A DNA stretch of 64,000 nt from CBDDBH01 sp965225625 (lineage in GTDB: Bacteria; Pseudomonadota; Gammaproteobacteria; JADZEE01). Below are positions 43,559 through 52,785 of this stretch, one piece after another. Where the stretch lies: the NCBI GenBank assembly GCA_965225625.1, contig CBDDBH010000015.1:30616-94615 (forward strand). The letters run 5' to 3'. The position numbers and the translations under genes are program-made. The number at the start of each line of letters is the position of its first letter. Position 1 is the first letter of the stretch. The notes under the pieces are model-generated. The model was not told where the DNA came from and did not search any database. It saw only the letters and a program-made list of their open reading frames with translations.

Positions 43559-45577
43559 ATGTCCGCGGCAATTCAAAACCCCTTACTAATCACGCCATCG
43601 CGCGCGCTGCCCAAATGCGTCGCCATCGTCGGTGCCGGTACCATCGGGCCGGATATCGGCTATTACCTGAAAAGTGAAATACCCGGTTTGAAAATGTACC
43701 TGGTGGACGTCGACCAGGAAAAACTCGACAGTGCGCTCAACAGGTTCTCCGCATACGCCGAAAAAGGTCTCGCACGGCGCAAATTAACGCAAGCGCAGGC
43801 CGCGGGTGTTATGGAGAATCTAACCGCGACGCTGGATTACGCCGCGATTGCCGATGCCGATTGGGTGATCGAGGCGGCAACTGAAGATCTGGCGTTGAAA
43901 CGACGGATCTATGCGACGCTCGAGTCTATTGTTGCCAGCGACACGATCATCACGTCTAACACCAGTTCGTTGCCCGCCGCGCAGATTTTTGCCGAGCTTA
44001 AGCACAAAGAGCGCACCACCATTACGCATTTTTTTGCGCCAGCATTCCGTAACCCGGCAGTGGAAGTTATCCAATGGCAATACGGCGCGCCGGAGTTGGT
44101 GGATTACCTGCGCTGGCTTTTCTGCACGACCGGTAAAGTGCCGCTGCGCACGGCTGATGTCCCGTGTTTCATGCTCGATCGAATTTTCGATAATTGGTGT
44201 AACGAATCCGGTTATTTGACCGCTAACGCCAGCGCTGGCGAAATCGACAGTATTGCCAGCGAATTCGCGCAAGTCGGTCCATTTTTCGTCATCAATATGG
44301 CGAACGGTAATCCGATTATCGTGGCAACCAACAACGTACAGGCAGATGCCGAGGGGGAGCACTACCGTCCGGCGCCGGTTTTTAGATCGGTTGAGCGATG
44401 GAACACGGTGCCGATGGGCATCAAATTGGAGGTTCCCAGCGAACGCGCCGAGCAGATCCGTGATCGCCTGCTTGGGATTTTGTTCTCGCAAAGCGTCGAC
44501 ATACTGGATCGGGAAATAGGCAGCGCCGCGGATCTCGATCTGGGATGCTGCCTCGCGTTGGGCTTCAAGCGAGGGCCGTTATCGCTGCTACGCGACCTGG
44601 GTGAGCCAGAAGCGGACCGCATCTTGCAAAGACTGGCACGGGAGCGCCCGGGAATGCCGATGCCAAAACAGGCACTTTCCGCGTATCAAGGCTACAGCCG
44701 TCACCTGTTAGTGGATGACCTTGCTGATGCCGTCAAGCTGATCACCATTCGCCGACCGGAAGCACTGAATGCGCTGCACGACGGAATAACCGATGAAATA
44801 TTGTCGGTCATCACGGAACATGAGGACGACCCGGCCATCAAGGGCTTTGTTATAACGGGCTACGGTCCAAGGGCGTTTTCGGCAGGTGCGGACATCGGCC
44901 GGTTTCCAAGCGTACTCGGTGATGCGCAGGCCTCTGCGCAATATGGGCGGGATACGTCACGGCTGCTCATGCATCTGGATGTGATGAAGAAACCCGTGGT
45001 CGCAGCGCTGAACGGTATGGCGCTGGGCGGGGGGCTTGAACTGGCGATGCGATGCCATGCAATCGTTGCGGTGCGCGATGCGTGGCTGCAGCTCCCCGAG
45101 ATCACATTAGGCATTGTGCCGGGGATCGGTGCGATGGTCGTACCTTACCGGCGCTGGCCAGGCGCCTCTGATATTTTCCACGACATGTTGCGTCGCGGCG
45201 CGAAATTGTCGGCGCAGAAAGGCCATGCACTGACGATTATCGATGCGCTTGCTGACGGCCACGCCGGCTTGTTCGCACTTGCCGCCGAGCAGGTGCTTCG
45301 GCTTGCGGCCGGACACGAGAGAATTAGGGATCAGCCCGTGGACATCGCGCCTTTCGAACCTGTTGACGGCAAATCGGTCGATGGTCAGCTTTTGAGTAAG
45401 GAGGTCGTCGCCATTCTCGAGCAGGCAATCACAGATGCGGCCATCGCGGATAGCCTCAACGCCGCGTTGGAGATAGGTTACCGTGCGTTCGGCGCCAGTG
45501 CGTGCACCGCAGCGGCGCGCGAGGGCATCACCGCCTTTCAGGAACGGCGTAAACCGGATTTCGCGAAAACGGGGTAG
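43559..45577 (+). CDS. 3-hydroxyacyl-CoA dehydrogenase / enoyl-CoA hydratase fusion (HAD first)
   Basis: 672 aa. N-terminal NAD domain with VAIVGAGTIGPDIG and STSSLPAAQIF, then the HAD C-terminal helices (about 190-375). A crotonase domain follows from about 383: ITIRRPEALNAL, GPRAFSAGADIGRF and GMALGGGLELAMRCH with the oxyanion hole, and PEITLGIVPGIGAMV with the catalytic region. The order is HAD then hydratase, the reverse of FadB and like FadN-type proteins. Catalyses two beta-oxidation steps. The HpcH aldolase gene begins 4 bp downstream. Confidence 0.92.
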   Translation: MSAAIQNPLLITPSRALPKCVAIVGAGTIGPDIGYYLKSEIPGLKMYLVDVDQEKLDSALNRFSAYAEKGLARRKLTQAQAAGVMENLTATLDYAAIADADWVIEAATEDLALKRRIYATLESIVASDTIITSNTSSLPAAQIFAELKHKERTTITHFFAPAFRNPAVEVIQWQYGAPELVDYLRWLFCTTGKVPLRTADVPCFMLDRIFDNWCNESGYLTANASAGEIDSIASEFAQVGPFFVINMANGNPIIVATNNVQADAEGEHYRPAPVFRSVERWNTVPMGIKLEVPSERAEQIRDRLLGILFSQSVDILDREIGSAADLDLGCCLALGFKRGPLSLLRDLGEPEADRILQRLARERPGMPMPKQALSAYQGYSRHLLVDDLADAVKLITIRRPEALNALHDGITDEILSVITEHEDDPAIKGFVITGYGPRAFSAGADIGRFPSVLGDAQASAQYGRDTSRLLMHLDVMKKPVVAALNGMALGGGLELAMRCHAIVAVRDAWLQLPEITLGIVPGIGAMVVPYRRWPGASDIFHDMLRRGAKLSAQKGHALTIIDALADGHAGLFALAAEQVLRLAAGHERIRDQPVDIAPFEPVDGKSVDGQLLSKEVVAILEQAITDAAIADSLNAALEIGYRAFGASACTAAAREGITAFQERRKPDFAKTG

Positions 45578-45581
45578 GGCG

Positions 45582-46346
45582 ATGGCGCAACTGACGCTAA
45601 AAGCTCGCTGGGCAAGAGGCGACCCAACCTTGGGCGCCTGGTGTGCGATACCGAGCACGATCAGTGCCGAGGCAATCGCGAGGATGAACTTCGATTATGT
45701 CTGCGTCGATGCTCAGCATGGCCTGGTGGACTATCAAATGACGCTTAGCATGCTGCAGGTACTCGATCTCGGTAATGCCGCGAGCGTAGTGCGCGTGCCA
45801 TGGAACGAACCCAGCATTATTGGCAAGATATTGGATGCAGGCGCGATGGCGATCATTATTCCCATGGTCAACAATAGAGCTGAAGCGAAAGCGGCGGTTG
45901 CCGCCAGCCGCTATGCTCCACAAGGAGCACGCAGTTTCGGTCCAGCGCGGGTTGGAATGCGCGAGGGCCCGGATTACTTCGCACGCGCAAACACTGATAT
46001 AGCTGTAATCCCCATGATCGAAACCGTTGAAGCGCTCGAATGCATCGACGATATCGTGGCCGTAGAAGGCATCGACGCCGTATATGTTGGGCCGGCCGAT
46101 TTGTCCATCAGTCTGGGTCTGCCACCGGGTGAGAATGATGATAAGGCAGCCTATCGCGAGGCACTGGAAACGATTGTTAAGAGTTGTCGCGATGCAGGTG
46201 TCGTCGCTGGAATTCACGCCAGTGCCGCGCGCGCACCGTTACGATTGGAGCAGGGGTTTCGCATGGTCACGATAGCTATTGACCTGCCCAGTATGTGCGC
46301 GGCTTTACAGGCGGATTTGGATTCGGTCAGGAATTCATCCAAGTGA
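45582..46346 (+). CDS. HpcH/HpaI family class II aldolase
   Basis: 254 aa from ATG 45582 with GGGTAGGG upstream. The pyruvate-aldolase signatures are LGAWCAIPS, DYVCVDAQHGLVDY, the metal-binding glutamate in IPMIETVEAL and the aspartate in VGPADLSISLG. Family enzymes cleave 4-hydroxy-2-oxoacids such as 4-hydroxy-2-oxoheptanedioate, the last step of the homoprotocatechuate meta pathway. HpaE and HpaG-like genes sit 28 kb away in this window. Here it forms an operon with the beta-oxidation fusion. Confidence 0.9.
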   Translation: MAQLTLKARWARGDPTLGAWCAIPSTISAEAIARMNFDYVCVDAQHGLVDYQMTLSMLQVLDLGNAASVVRVPWNEPSIIGKILDAGAMAIIIPMVNNRAEAKAAVAASRYAPQGARSFGPARVGMREGPDYFARANTDIAVIPMIETVEALECIDDIVAVEGIDAVYVGPADLSISLGLPPGENDDKAAYREALETIVKSCRDAGVVAGIHASAARAPLRLEQGFRMVTIAIDLPSMCAALQADLDSVRNSSK

Positions 46347-46359
46347 GATGACTTATTAA

Positions 46360-46503
46360 TTACCCCTCACCCGACCGCCATGGATGGCGGAAATGCAGAT
46401 AATGCAGGAGCAATTATCTGCCAACCCCTCTCCCGCAAGGGGCGAGGGGCTTAAACCGTCGGTCCCTTCTCCGCTTGCGGGCGAAGGACAGGGTGAGGGG
46501 TGA
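46360..46503. repeat. Palindromic intergenic repeat, copy E (short type), intruding into a coding sequence
   Basis: Starts TTACCCCTCACCCGACC, contains CCGCCA-TGGA-TGGCGG and CCCCTCTCCCGCAAGGGG-like inverted segments, and ends CAGGGTGAGGGGTGA. It closely matches copy A. The acyl-CoA dehydrogenase gene, coming from the other side, reads through the right part and stops inside it at 46414. Confidence 0.88.
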
Positions 46504-48291
46504 AAAATTCGAACAATAATCAGCCATAAGGCCCACCAAGGTCTCATCGTCTAACGCGTCCAATGCCCTCGCGCCCGAACGTACCCGCGCTTCAAGTGCA
46601 CCAGCTTCAGGCATCAGATACTCGGCATAAAAAGCCGCGGTAGCTCTTTTCGTTACCGCAAACGGCGTGTCAGCGCGCGCCGCACCAGCCATGCGCAGCC
46701 ACATCCACGCGCCGGTTACCAGAACGGTAAGCTGCATAAACGGGGTCGCGGCTGCTTCTACGTCGCGTGGCTCGCTCGCCATCGTCTGCTGCAGATGCGC
46801 CGTGCAACTCTCGAGTCGATCCAGCCCAGATTGCACGGCGGCATGGATTGACTCAACGCCCGCATTGTCAGCAAAACGCGCAAGGTCGGCCTCTATACGC
46901 TGCGCGAATAACCGGTATCGCTGTCCGCCATCGCGAAGCAGTTTGCGCATGACCAGATCGATCGCCTGAATACCGTTGGTGCCTTCGAAGATCGGCATGA
47001 CGCGGCTGTCGCGCACGTATTGTTCGACCAGTTTGCCACCTTCGGAAATATAGCCGTGCCCGCCGAATACCTGCACGGCGAGGTTGCTGACCTCGCAGGC
47101 TGCTTCAGAGCCACCGGTTTTGCCGATTGGTAACAACCATTCGGCCAACGCCTGCGCGTCACTACGCTCGCTATCGAGTGGGTGCGCCCGTGCTACATCC
47201 AGTTGTAGCGCAATCTCCAGGTTAAGCGCACGAAATGCCTCGGTGCGTGCGCGCATAATGAGCAGCATTCGGCGCACATCGGCGTGGGTCGTGATCGCCG
47301 GCGCCGGCTCGCTCGGCTTGCCGCCCTGTGGGCGCTCACTGGCGTATTGCAGCGCTGCGTGGGTGGCGGCGCCGGCAACGGCAATGCCCTCTACGCCAAC
47401 TTCCAGACGCATCAGGTTTGCCATGGTAAACATGGTTTTCAGACCGGCTCCTTCGGCCCCAACTCGGTAGGCAATCGCGTCATCGAAATTGAGTACACAG
47501 GTAGGCGATGCTTTCAGGCCCATTTTCGGTTCGATGCGGCTGACACTCACGCCGTTGCGCTCACCTACGGTCCCATCGTTATTAATGCGTCGCTTAGGTA
47601 CCGCGAAGACGGTAAGGCCGCGGGTCCCGGCTGCAGCGTCGGGTGTGCGAGCCAACGCCATATGCACGATTTGTTCGGTCAGATCGTGATCGCCGAAGGA
47701 AATAAAAATTTTTGTACCGGTGAGCTTGTAGCTACCGTCAGCATTCTGCACGGCCTGCGTTCGAATGCGTGCCAGATCCGATCCCGCCTGCGGCTCTGAC
47801 AAACAAATTGTTGCGCCCCACTGGCCGCTAACCAATCGCGGCAGAATTTGCTCCGCGGGTATGCCATCGGCATGCCCGTTGAGCAGCCAACTCGCGGTGC
47901 GGGTGCAGCATGGCAACATTGAAAAAGACGTACAGGCGCCGCTTAACATTTCAGCGAATGCCGCCTGCACGATGTGCGGCAGTTGCTGTCCGCCGACGCT
48001 CAGCGGCAAATCGAGCGTCGGCCATCCTGCTTCGAAGTATTGTTGATAAGCATCCCGAAAGGCAGCGGGCAGTTCGACCTGGCCATCGACAAGTTTTGCA
48101 CCTTGCTGATCCCCGAGAACATTTAGCGGAGCAATAACTTCCTCGGCGAATTTCGCTCCCTCATGCAGCGCAGCACTGGCGACATCGGCATCCGCATGCG
48201 CATAAGTATCGAACGCGAACAGCTGTCGATAGTCGAGCACCTCATTGAGCAGGAATAACAGGTCTTGAAGTGGCGCTTTGAATTCGGTCAT
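46414..48291 (-). CDS. Acyl-CoA dehydrogenase with repeat-derived C-terminus
   Basis: 625 aa, of the ~600-aa ACAD group with an extra C-terminal helical domain. FAD and substrate motifs LVSGQWGATICLSEPQAGSDLA, KLTGTKIFISFGDHDLTE, the catalytic glutamate in MPIFEGTNGIQAIDLVMRKL and QVFGGHGYISEGGKLVEQYVRD are present. The C-terminal domain runs to about residue 596 (ETLVGLMADYCSN). The final ~28 residues (SPLTLSFARKRRRD...) are encoded by repeat copy E, so the native stop has been lost. Catalyses the first beta-oxidation step; chain specificity unknown. Confidence 0.9.
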   Translation of the reverse strand: MTEFKAPLQDLLFLLNEVLDYRQLFAFDTYAHADADVASAALHEGAKFAEEVIAPLNVLGDQQGAKLVDGQVELPAAFRDAYQQYFEAGWPTLDLPLSVGGQQLPHIVQAAFAEMLSGACTSFSMLPCCTRTASWLLNGHADGIPAEQILPRLVSGQWGATICLSEPQAGSDLARIRTQAVQNADGSYKLTGTKIFISFGDHDLTEQIVHMALARTPDAAAGTRGLTVFAVPKRRINNDGTVGERNGVSVSRIEPKMGLKASPTCVLNFDDAIAYRVGAEGAGLKTMFTMANLMRLEVGVEGIAVAGAATHAALQYASERPQGGKPSEPAPAITTHADVRRMLLIMRARTEAFRALNLEIALQLDVARAHPLDSERSDAQALAEWLLPIGKTGGSEAACEVSNLAVQVFGGHGYISEGGKLVEQYVRDSRVMPIFEGTNGIQAIDLVMRKLLRDGGQRYRLFAQRIEADLARFADNAGVESIHAAVQSGLDRLESCTAHLQQTMASEPRDVEAAATPFMQLTVLVTGAWMWLRMAGAARADTPFAVTKRATAAFYAEYLMPEAGALEARVRSGARALDALDDETLVGLMADYCSNFSPLTLSFARKRRRDRRFKPLAPCGRGVGR

Positions 48292-48647
48292 GACTTATCG
48301 GATATTTGCCTAACTTGGCCAAATGCTAACGCATGACCCTCATCCTGTCGTGGTCGTGAGTAATACCTATTGAACGGCGTTGTCTCCGTACGCAGTGCCC
48401 GCGACGATTACCCGGTAGTCATTGACGCAGCGAATTTCGCGGTCGATCACGTACAAATCGCTGAATTGCAGCCGGTTTAACGTAATGTTGCGTGGTCCCA
48501 ACAAGCTGGAATCTAATCACGAATTAATGGTTATGGGCAGTAGCTGTCTGGTATATTGCGCGCCACGATAGTCATAGGTGTTCGTACAATCTGACTAGGA
48601 CCGGTATTGTCCGCTGAACTGCGTGCATTTTCAGGGGGGAGTACTCC
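48292..48647. other. 356-bp gap without a recognised gene
   Basis: No known family was found. A minus-strand open stretch of about 45 codons (from a TTG near 48504 to TAG at 48367-48369, LGPRNITLNRLQF...) has protein-like composition but no clear start or homology and may be the remnant of a C-terminus. The rest probably held the promoter of the now-broken TonB receptor gene, with AGGGGGGAG as its ribosome site at 48633-48641. Confidence 0.35.
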
Positions 48648-50147
48648 ATGTTCAGTCAGGGATCCAGTTTCCAAAGTAAAATCAGTGCGCTCATTCTGAG
48701 CAGTGCCGTCATTGCGCTTCCGGGGCCCGCCGGTGCATAGGTCCTGGAGGAAGTGGTCGTTACCGCGCAGAAGCGCGAGCAGAACGTTCAGGAGGTCGGT
48801 ATCGCCATCAATGTCTTTACCGGCGACCAGCTTCATGACCGAAAGTACCGACGTCGCCTATATGACCCCAGGCGTGTTCGTCTCCGGCAGCAGCTCGGGG
48901 TTGACTCGGGAGTTCAGCATCCGCCGCGTTACCCAGAACGATTTCGCCGACTTCGCCGAGAATCCGAACGCCATCTACGTGGATGAAGGCTATATCGGCT
49001 TCCGTCAGGCCGGGGCGTTCGCAGCGTTCGACATTGAGCGCGTCGAGATCCTCAAGGGCCCGCAGGGCACACTATTCGGCCGCAACGCCACGGGTGGCCT
49101 GGTGCACTACATCACCCGCAAGCCAACCGCGGAGACCGAGGGCTTTCTCGACGTGACCTACGGTCGTGAGAACACGGTCAATGTCGAAGGCGCGATCAGC
49201 GGCGCACTCACCGAGCGTATCAACGGCCGCGTGTCCGGCATGTACAAGCGTCACGACCCAATACTCAACAACATCTTCCCGTTCGAGGAAGTAGCCAACC
49301 CGGCCGAGCCCTTCGGCGGCCCGCCATGGTTCGGATCCAACGGGGGCGCAGAGGATCAGTGGGACGACGACCAGTGGGCCGTGCGCGGCCAGCTGTAGTT
49401 CGAAATCAACGAAGACGCGGAATTCTTAATCAGCGGCTACGCCGCCACGCAGCAGGTCGGCGGCATCCCCAGCCAGGCGCGCGGGACCACCGCGGTAGTG
49501 GATTCGTCCGGCCGCGTCGTTAATGCCATCTTCGCCAAGGACGACCCGCAGGGCTGCGAGTCGATCTCCCTGGAGACGAGCGGCTGCCTGCTGCGTGTGC
49601 TGGTCGACGGCGAGTTTTTCGGTCCGCCGAACCCCGTATTCGCTCCCGAGAACTTCACCCGCCCGGTTGTTGGCGCCGATCACTGGGGCCACATTGATCC
49701 TGACGGTGACGACTTCGACATCTCGACCGATCACGCCCCGGGCGACTTCACCCGCTACCGGAGCCAGGGTGTGACCGCAAAGCTGACGTGGAATTTCGAC
49801 GCCTTCCAGTTTACCTCGGTCAGCCACTACATGCATTTCGACATGCGCGAGACCCTGGACGTCGACGGCGGGCCGGTTGCCCAAAGTATCGTGATGAGAG
49901 ACGTGGATGCGCAGAACTTCGCGCAGGAGCTGCGTCTGAACGGCGAGCTGGAGCGTGCCCGTTGGGTAGCCGGTATTTACTATCTGTGGATGGACACCGA
50001 CGACCACAATGGTTTCGCAGCTTCGGAGGGCGGTCCGCTAACCACCACGCTGTACCCCTTTGTGCTGAGCGGGCCGCTGGGCGTGCCCGCAACCGACCTG
50101 CTCCCGGGCGGAGCGGTCGGACTGCCCCCGCTGGAAGCTAACAGCTC
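48648..50147 (+). pseudogene. TonB-dependent receptor pseudogene (nonsense, frameshift, truncated)
   Basis: Starts ATG 48648 with a good signal peptide, then TAG at 48738-48740 where the intact paralogue at 26222 has Gln (A-Q-V-L-E-E), followed by VLEEVVVTAQKREQN. Near 48833, after TGDQLH, several residues are missing and the frame changes to +1 (TESTDVAYMTPGVFV onward). A second TAG at 49396-49398 replaces the residue in RGQL-x-FEINED. The frame then runs through barrel strands to about 50147, where receptor homology ends abruptly and a MetE-like sequence begins. The C-terminal barrel half is absent. It has plug and FGRNATGG motifs, so it was once functional. Confidence 0.9.
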
Positions 50148-50678
50148 GCAATGCTGTGCGATCCGGCGCTGCGGAGGCAACTTGAAGCTCGAGGGCAGGA
50201 TCCCGAAGCGTCTGTCGATCGCTACATCGAGCTTACCAATGCCAGCCTCGATGGGATCCGGGCCATGGCGACCACAGGATTCCATATTTGCCGCGGCAAT
50301 CTAAAGGGCGCATGGCTGTCGCAGGGCAGCTATCAGGCAGTCGCGGAAAAGATATTCCGCAAACTCGATGTTGACGTTTTCTTTCTTGAATACGATACGG
50401 AGAGAGCCGGCGGCTTCGAACCACTGGCGGCCGTACCCGACGACAAGTTCGTTGTCCTGGGCCTGGTAAGCAGCAAGATTGCGGCATTGGAAACCCGCGC
50501 AGCACTGACCACTCGGATCGAGGAGGCAGCGAAATATGTCGCCAAAGAGCAGCTGGGGCTCAGCCCCCAATGCGGATTCTCAAGCGCAGTTGTCGGAAAC
50601 CCAGCCAGCGTCGATATTCAGATAGCAAAACTGCGCCTCATCGTCGAAACCTCCGAAGCAGTCTGGGGCACCGTTTAA
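50148..50678 (+). pseudogene. 5'-truncated MetE-like methyltransferase fragment
   Basis: The frame from ATG 50151 encodes 175 residues aligning throughout with the C-terminal half of the protein at 31184-32290: AMLCDPALRRQLE, FHICRGNLKGAWLSQGSYQAVAEKIF, FFLEYDTERAGGFEPL, LSPQCGFSS and AKLRLIVETSEAVWG. The homology starts at GCAATGCTGTGCGAT, at the exact point where receptor homology stops. About half of the barrel is missing, including the N-terminal strands, so a working enzyme is unlikely. The two zinc motifs remain. Confidence 0.85.
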
Positions 50679-50696
50679 ATGGTAAATAAATGGCGC

Positions 50697-51349
50697 TTAT
50701 ACCCTTAACAAAGGTAGGTGCGTGAGGTTGGTTAAAGGCATCGGCAAAATTATATCAAATCCGCCCTCACTACCTTCCAGGCGCACTAGGCGCTCGATGT
50801 CGGCAACGATTTCATAGATCCTTCGACCGATGCGAACATGCTTCCAGACCGTGTCCGCAATGGCGCAGCTCTTGCGAATAAGTGCGAGCTCGTAACTGCT
50901 CTTTCGCCAGCGGAGCCGTTGAAACTTTCCGGATACGTCCACCAGTTCAGTAACCGGAGACCGCTCGCTCAACCAGTCGCGAGCGCCCACGGAAAACTTG
51001 CCGTCTCGACGATCCCTAGCCCGGATATTGCAAGAGCGCAGCGGCCGTCCTCGTGCAATATCCGGGCTAGCCGCCCGGGGCACGACCGACCTATTCGATC
51101 GGCAAGTAGGGACTGGGGGAACAAGCCCTGTAACACCTCGACCTGAAGCCCATGCGCCTTGTAATACTCGGGCGCCAGCATTCCGGTCGGACGAGATATC
51201 AGCTCCATGCGCCCGTCGCGATGCAGCAGGGCGGCGGCGGGACTTCCGAGAGGGCTAAAGCCCGTCAACCATCGCCGTGAAGATTGACCGATTTCATCAC
51301 GGGACAGGTCAATCGCGATCACCACGTCTAGGTCGCGGTCCGCCATCAT
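50697..51349 (-). pseudogene. Broken M24 (creatinase/Xaa-Pro peptidase-like) gene
   Basis: Two overlapping frames carry pieces of one protein. The first (51349 to 50969) has the N-terminal creatinase domain: MMADRDLDVVIAIDLSRDEIG, RRWLTGFSPLGSPAAALL. The second (about 51000 to 50697) continues with KSSYELALIRKSCAIADTVWKHVRIGRRIYEIVADIERLVRLEGSEGGFDI, the start of the M24 catalytic domain. A frameshift joins them near 51000. Sequence leaves homology after GGFDIILP, before any of the five metal ligands, so the product cannot be active. Confidence 0.75.
51016..51070. repeat. 17-bp perfect inverted repeat inside the M24 pseudogene
   Basis: CTAGCCCGGATATTGCA at 51016-51032 is the exact reverse complement of 51054-51070, with 21 bases between. 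It lies at the frameshifted part of the M24 pseudogene. No transposase is attached. It might be a transposon scar or a chance product of the coding sequence. Confidence 0.7.
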
Positions 51350-51429
51350 TTGCCGTACGCGCGCCCAGCGCGCCGTAAGCTCTGTTGTAGCTCATTTTCA
51401 GCGTCGATCGAGCGGATTGCTGCACTGAG

Positions 51430-51555
51430 TACGATGATGGCGGTTATTCCGGGGGCACCATGGACCGTGCTGCGCTGACACAGCTTCTTGCCGACATCGA
51501 GGCCGGTCAAGTTCAGGTGATCGTGGTCTACAAGGTCAACCGCCATCCCTGTCGG
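51430..51555 (+). pseudogene. Serine recombinase (resolvase/invertase) fragment
   Basis: The frame through ATG 51460 reads YDDGGYSGGTMDRAALTQLLADIEAGQVQVIVVYKVNR, the middle of the catalytic domain of large serine recombinases (conserved D-G-G-x-S-G-G and V-x-K-x-D-R-type end, here NR). The catalytic N-terminal serine, the rest of the domain and the DNA-binding part are missing. A remnant of an integrative element, consistent with the broken genes around it. Confidence 0.75.
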
Positions 51556-51569
51556 AACCGGGTGGCGAA

Positions 51570-52538
51570 TCAGGCTCGGCCGAAGATCCCGCTTAGCTGC
51601 TCGACCGTCACGTTTGCCCCGCTCGCGATCAACACCACGCGCTTTCCACGGAGGTCATCTCTGATCTGTAGCGCGGCGGCGAGCGTCGAGGCTCCCGCGT
51701 GTTCAACTAGGCTTCGCGTGTGACGCACAAACAGCTCGATCGCATTTTCCATGGCGTCCTCGCTCACGAGCTCGAACCGGCTCAACCTATTGCGAAGGAT
51801 CTCGACCGGATACGCCTGGGCGCTGCCGGTGGCCAACCCTTCGGCTCGCGTTTGCATCGGCCTGTCCTCCAGTTTGCCCGACACCCAGGCGTCGTGCACT
51901 GCCGGGGCGCTGGCCGCCTGGACACCGATCACCTCCGTCTGCGGAGAAAGAGCGTTGGTCACAATGCAGGTGCTGGAAGCGCCGCTGCCCCCGCCGACCG
52001 GTACGATGATGCAGTCGATGCCGCCCAGGTCTTCGTGAATCTCGAGAGCGTAGGTCCCGACCCCGGCGTACAGGTTCGGTTCATTGATGGCATGGACGTG
52101 TTTCTGGCCGGTATTTTCCGCGAGACTCTCCGCGTACTCGGCGGACATGTCGTAGAAGGTGCCATGCTTGATAACTGTCGCGCCGATCTCTACCATCGCC
52201 GCGATCTTCACGGGATTGGCGTTCTCAGGTACCACGATGGTTGCGCTGGAACCGAACGCCTTCGCTGCAAATGAGATTGACTGCCCATGGTTGCCCGAAG
52301 ATGCCCCGACAAACCCTCGCTCACGGTCCTCGGCGTTGCTCCCACCGATCAGGTTCAGTCCGCCTCTCGGCTTAAACGAACCCATGATCTGCATGTTCTC
52401 ATGCTTCACCCACACATCGGCGTCGATGAGATCGCTCAGCCCGGGATAGCGCCGTAGGGGAGTGCGCAAGATGTATGGGGCGATGACACGGCGCGCCGCG
52501 TAGACGTCTCGAATGGTCGGTTCGATGAGTTCCAGCAT
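51570..52538 (-). CDS. Threonine/serine dehydratase-like PLP enzyme
   Basis: 322 aa from ATG 52538; an ATG at 52619 would add 27 poorly conserved residues, and neither has a clear ribosome site. Fold type II PLP protein: the lysine in GSFKPRGG, the phosphate/Asn loop SSGNHGQS, and GGGSGAS cofactor-phosphate glycine loop are present, with the C-terminal IASGANVTVEQL. Threonine dehydratase, serine racemase and related deaminases share these motifs. No regulatory ACT domain, so it is the catabolic or short form. It is the only intact gene in the 48.6-52.8 kb debris. Confidence 0.87.
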   Translation of the reverse strand: MLELIEPTIRDVYAARRVIAPYILRTPLRRYPGLSDLIDADVWVKHENMQIMGSFKPRGGLNLIGGSNAEDRERGFVGASSGNHGQSISFAAKAFGSSATIVVPENANPVKIAAMVEIGATVIKHGTFYDMSAEYAESLAENTGQKHVHAINEPNLYAGVGTYALEIHEDLGGIDCIIVPVGGGSGASSTCIVTNALSPQTEVIGVQAASAPAVHDAWVSGKLEDRPMQTRAEGLATGSAQAYPVEILRNRLSRFELVSEDAMENAIELFVRHTRSLVEHAGASTLAAALQIRDDLRGKRVVLIASGANVTVEQLSGIFGRA

Positions 52539-52785
52539 TGACGCATGTACCCTTGGCAGTAGTCGATTCCGGGGCTTTTTCCAGCTGCTGAAGTCTACGT
52601 GAGATGTGGACGTGCGCAAGTGGAATCCGGCCGGCCATGAACCTACCTGCGGCCGATCTGCCGCTCGATCGTGCCGGTTGCCAGGTGGACCATCACCGGT
52701 CTGCGGCGGGGAGATGTCCGGGGCTGCATCGTTTAAGTCAGAGAATTCCGGGGCATCCGCAGAACGCTCCTTGCCGACTCAACAG

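Noticed and set aside
48738..49398. Amber codons in the TonB receptor could mean TAG recoding
   Set aside because: The same gene also has a frameshift, a deletion and a truncated 3' end, and the other genes use TAG as an ordinary stop. Decay explains all.
52620..52785. Integrase-like short peptide (LRRGDV) between the dehydratase and the DAO gene
   Set aside because: Too short, no supporting context in the same frame, and other motifs of a tyrosine recombinase are absent.
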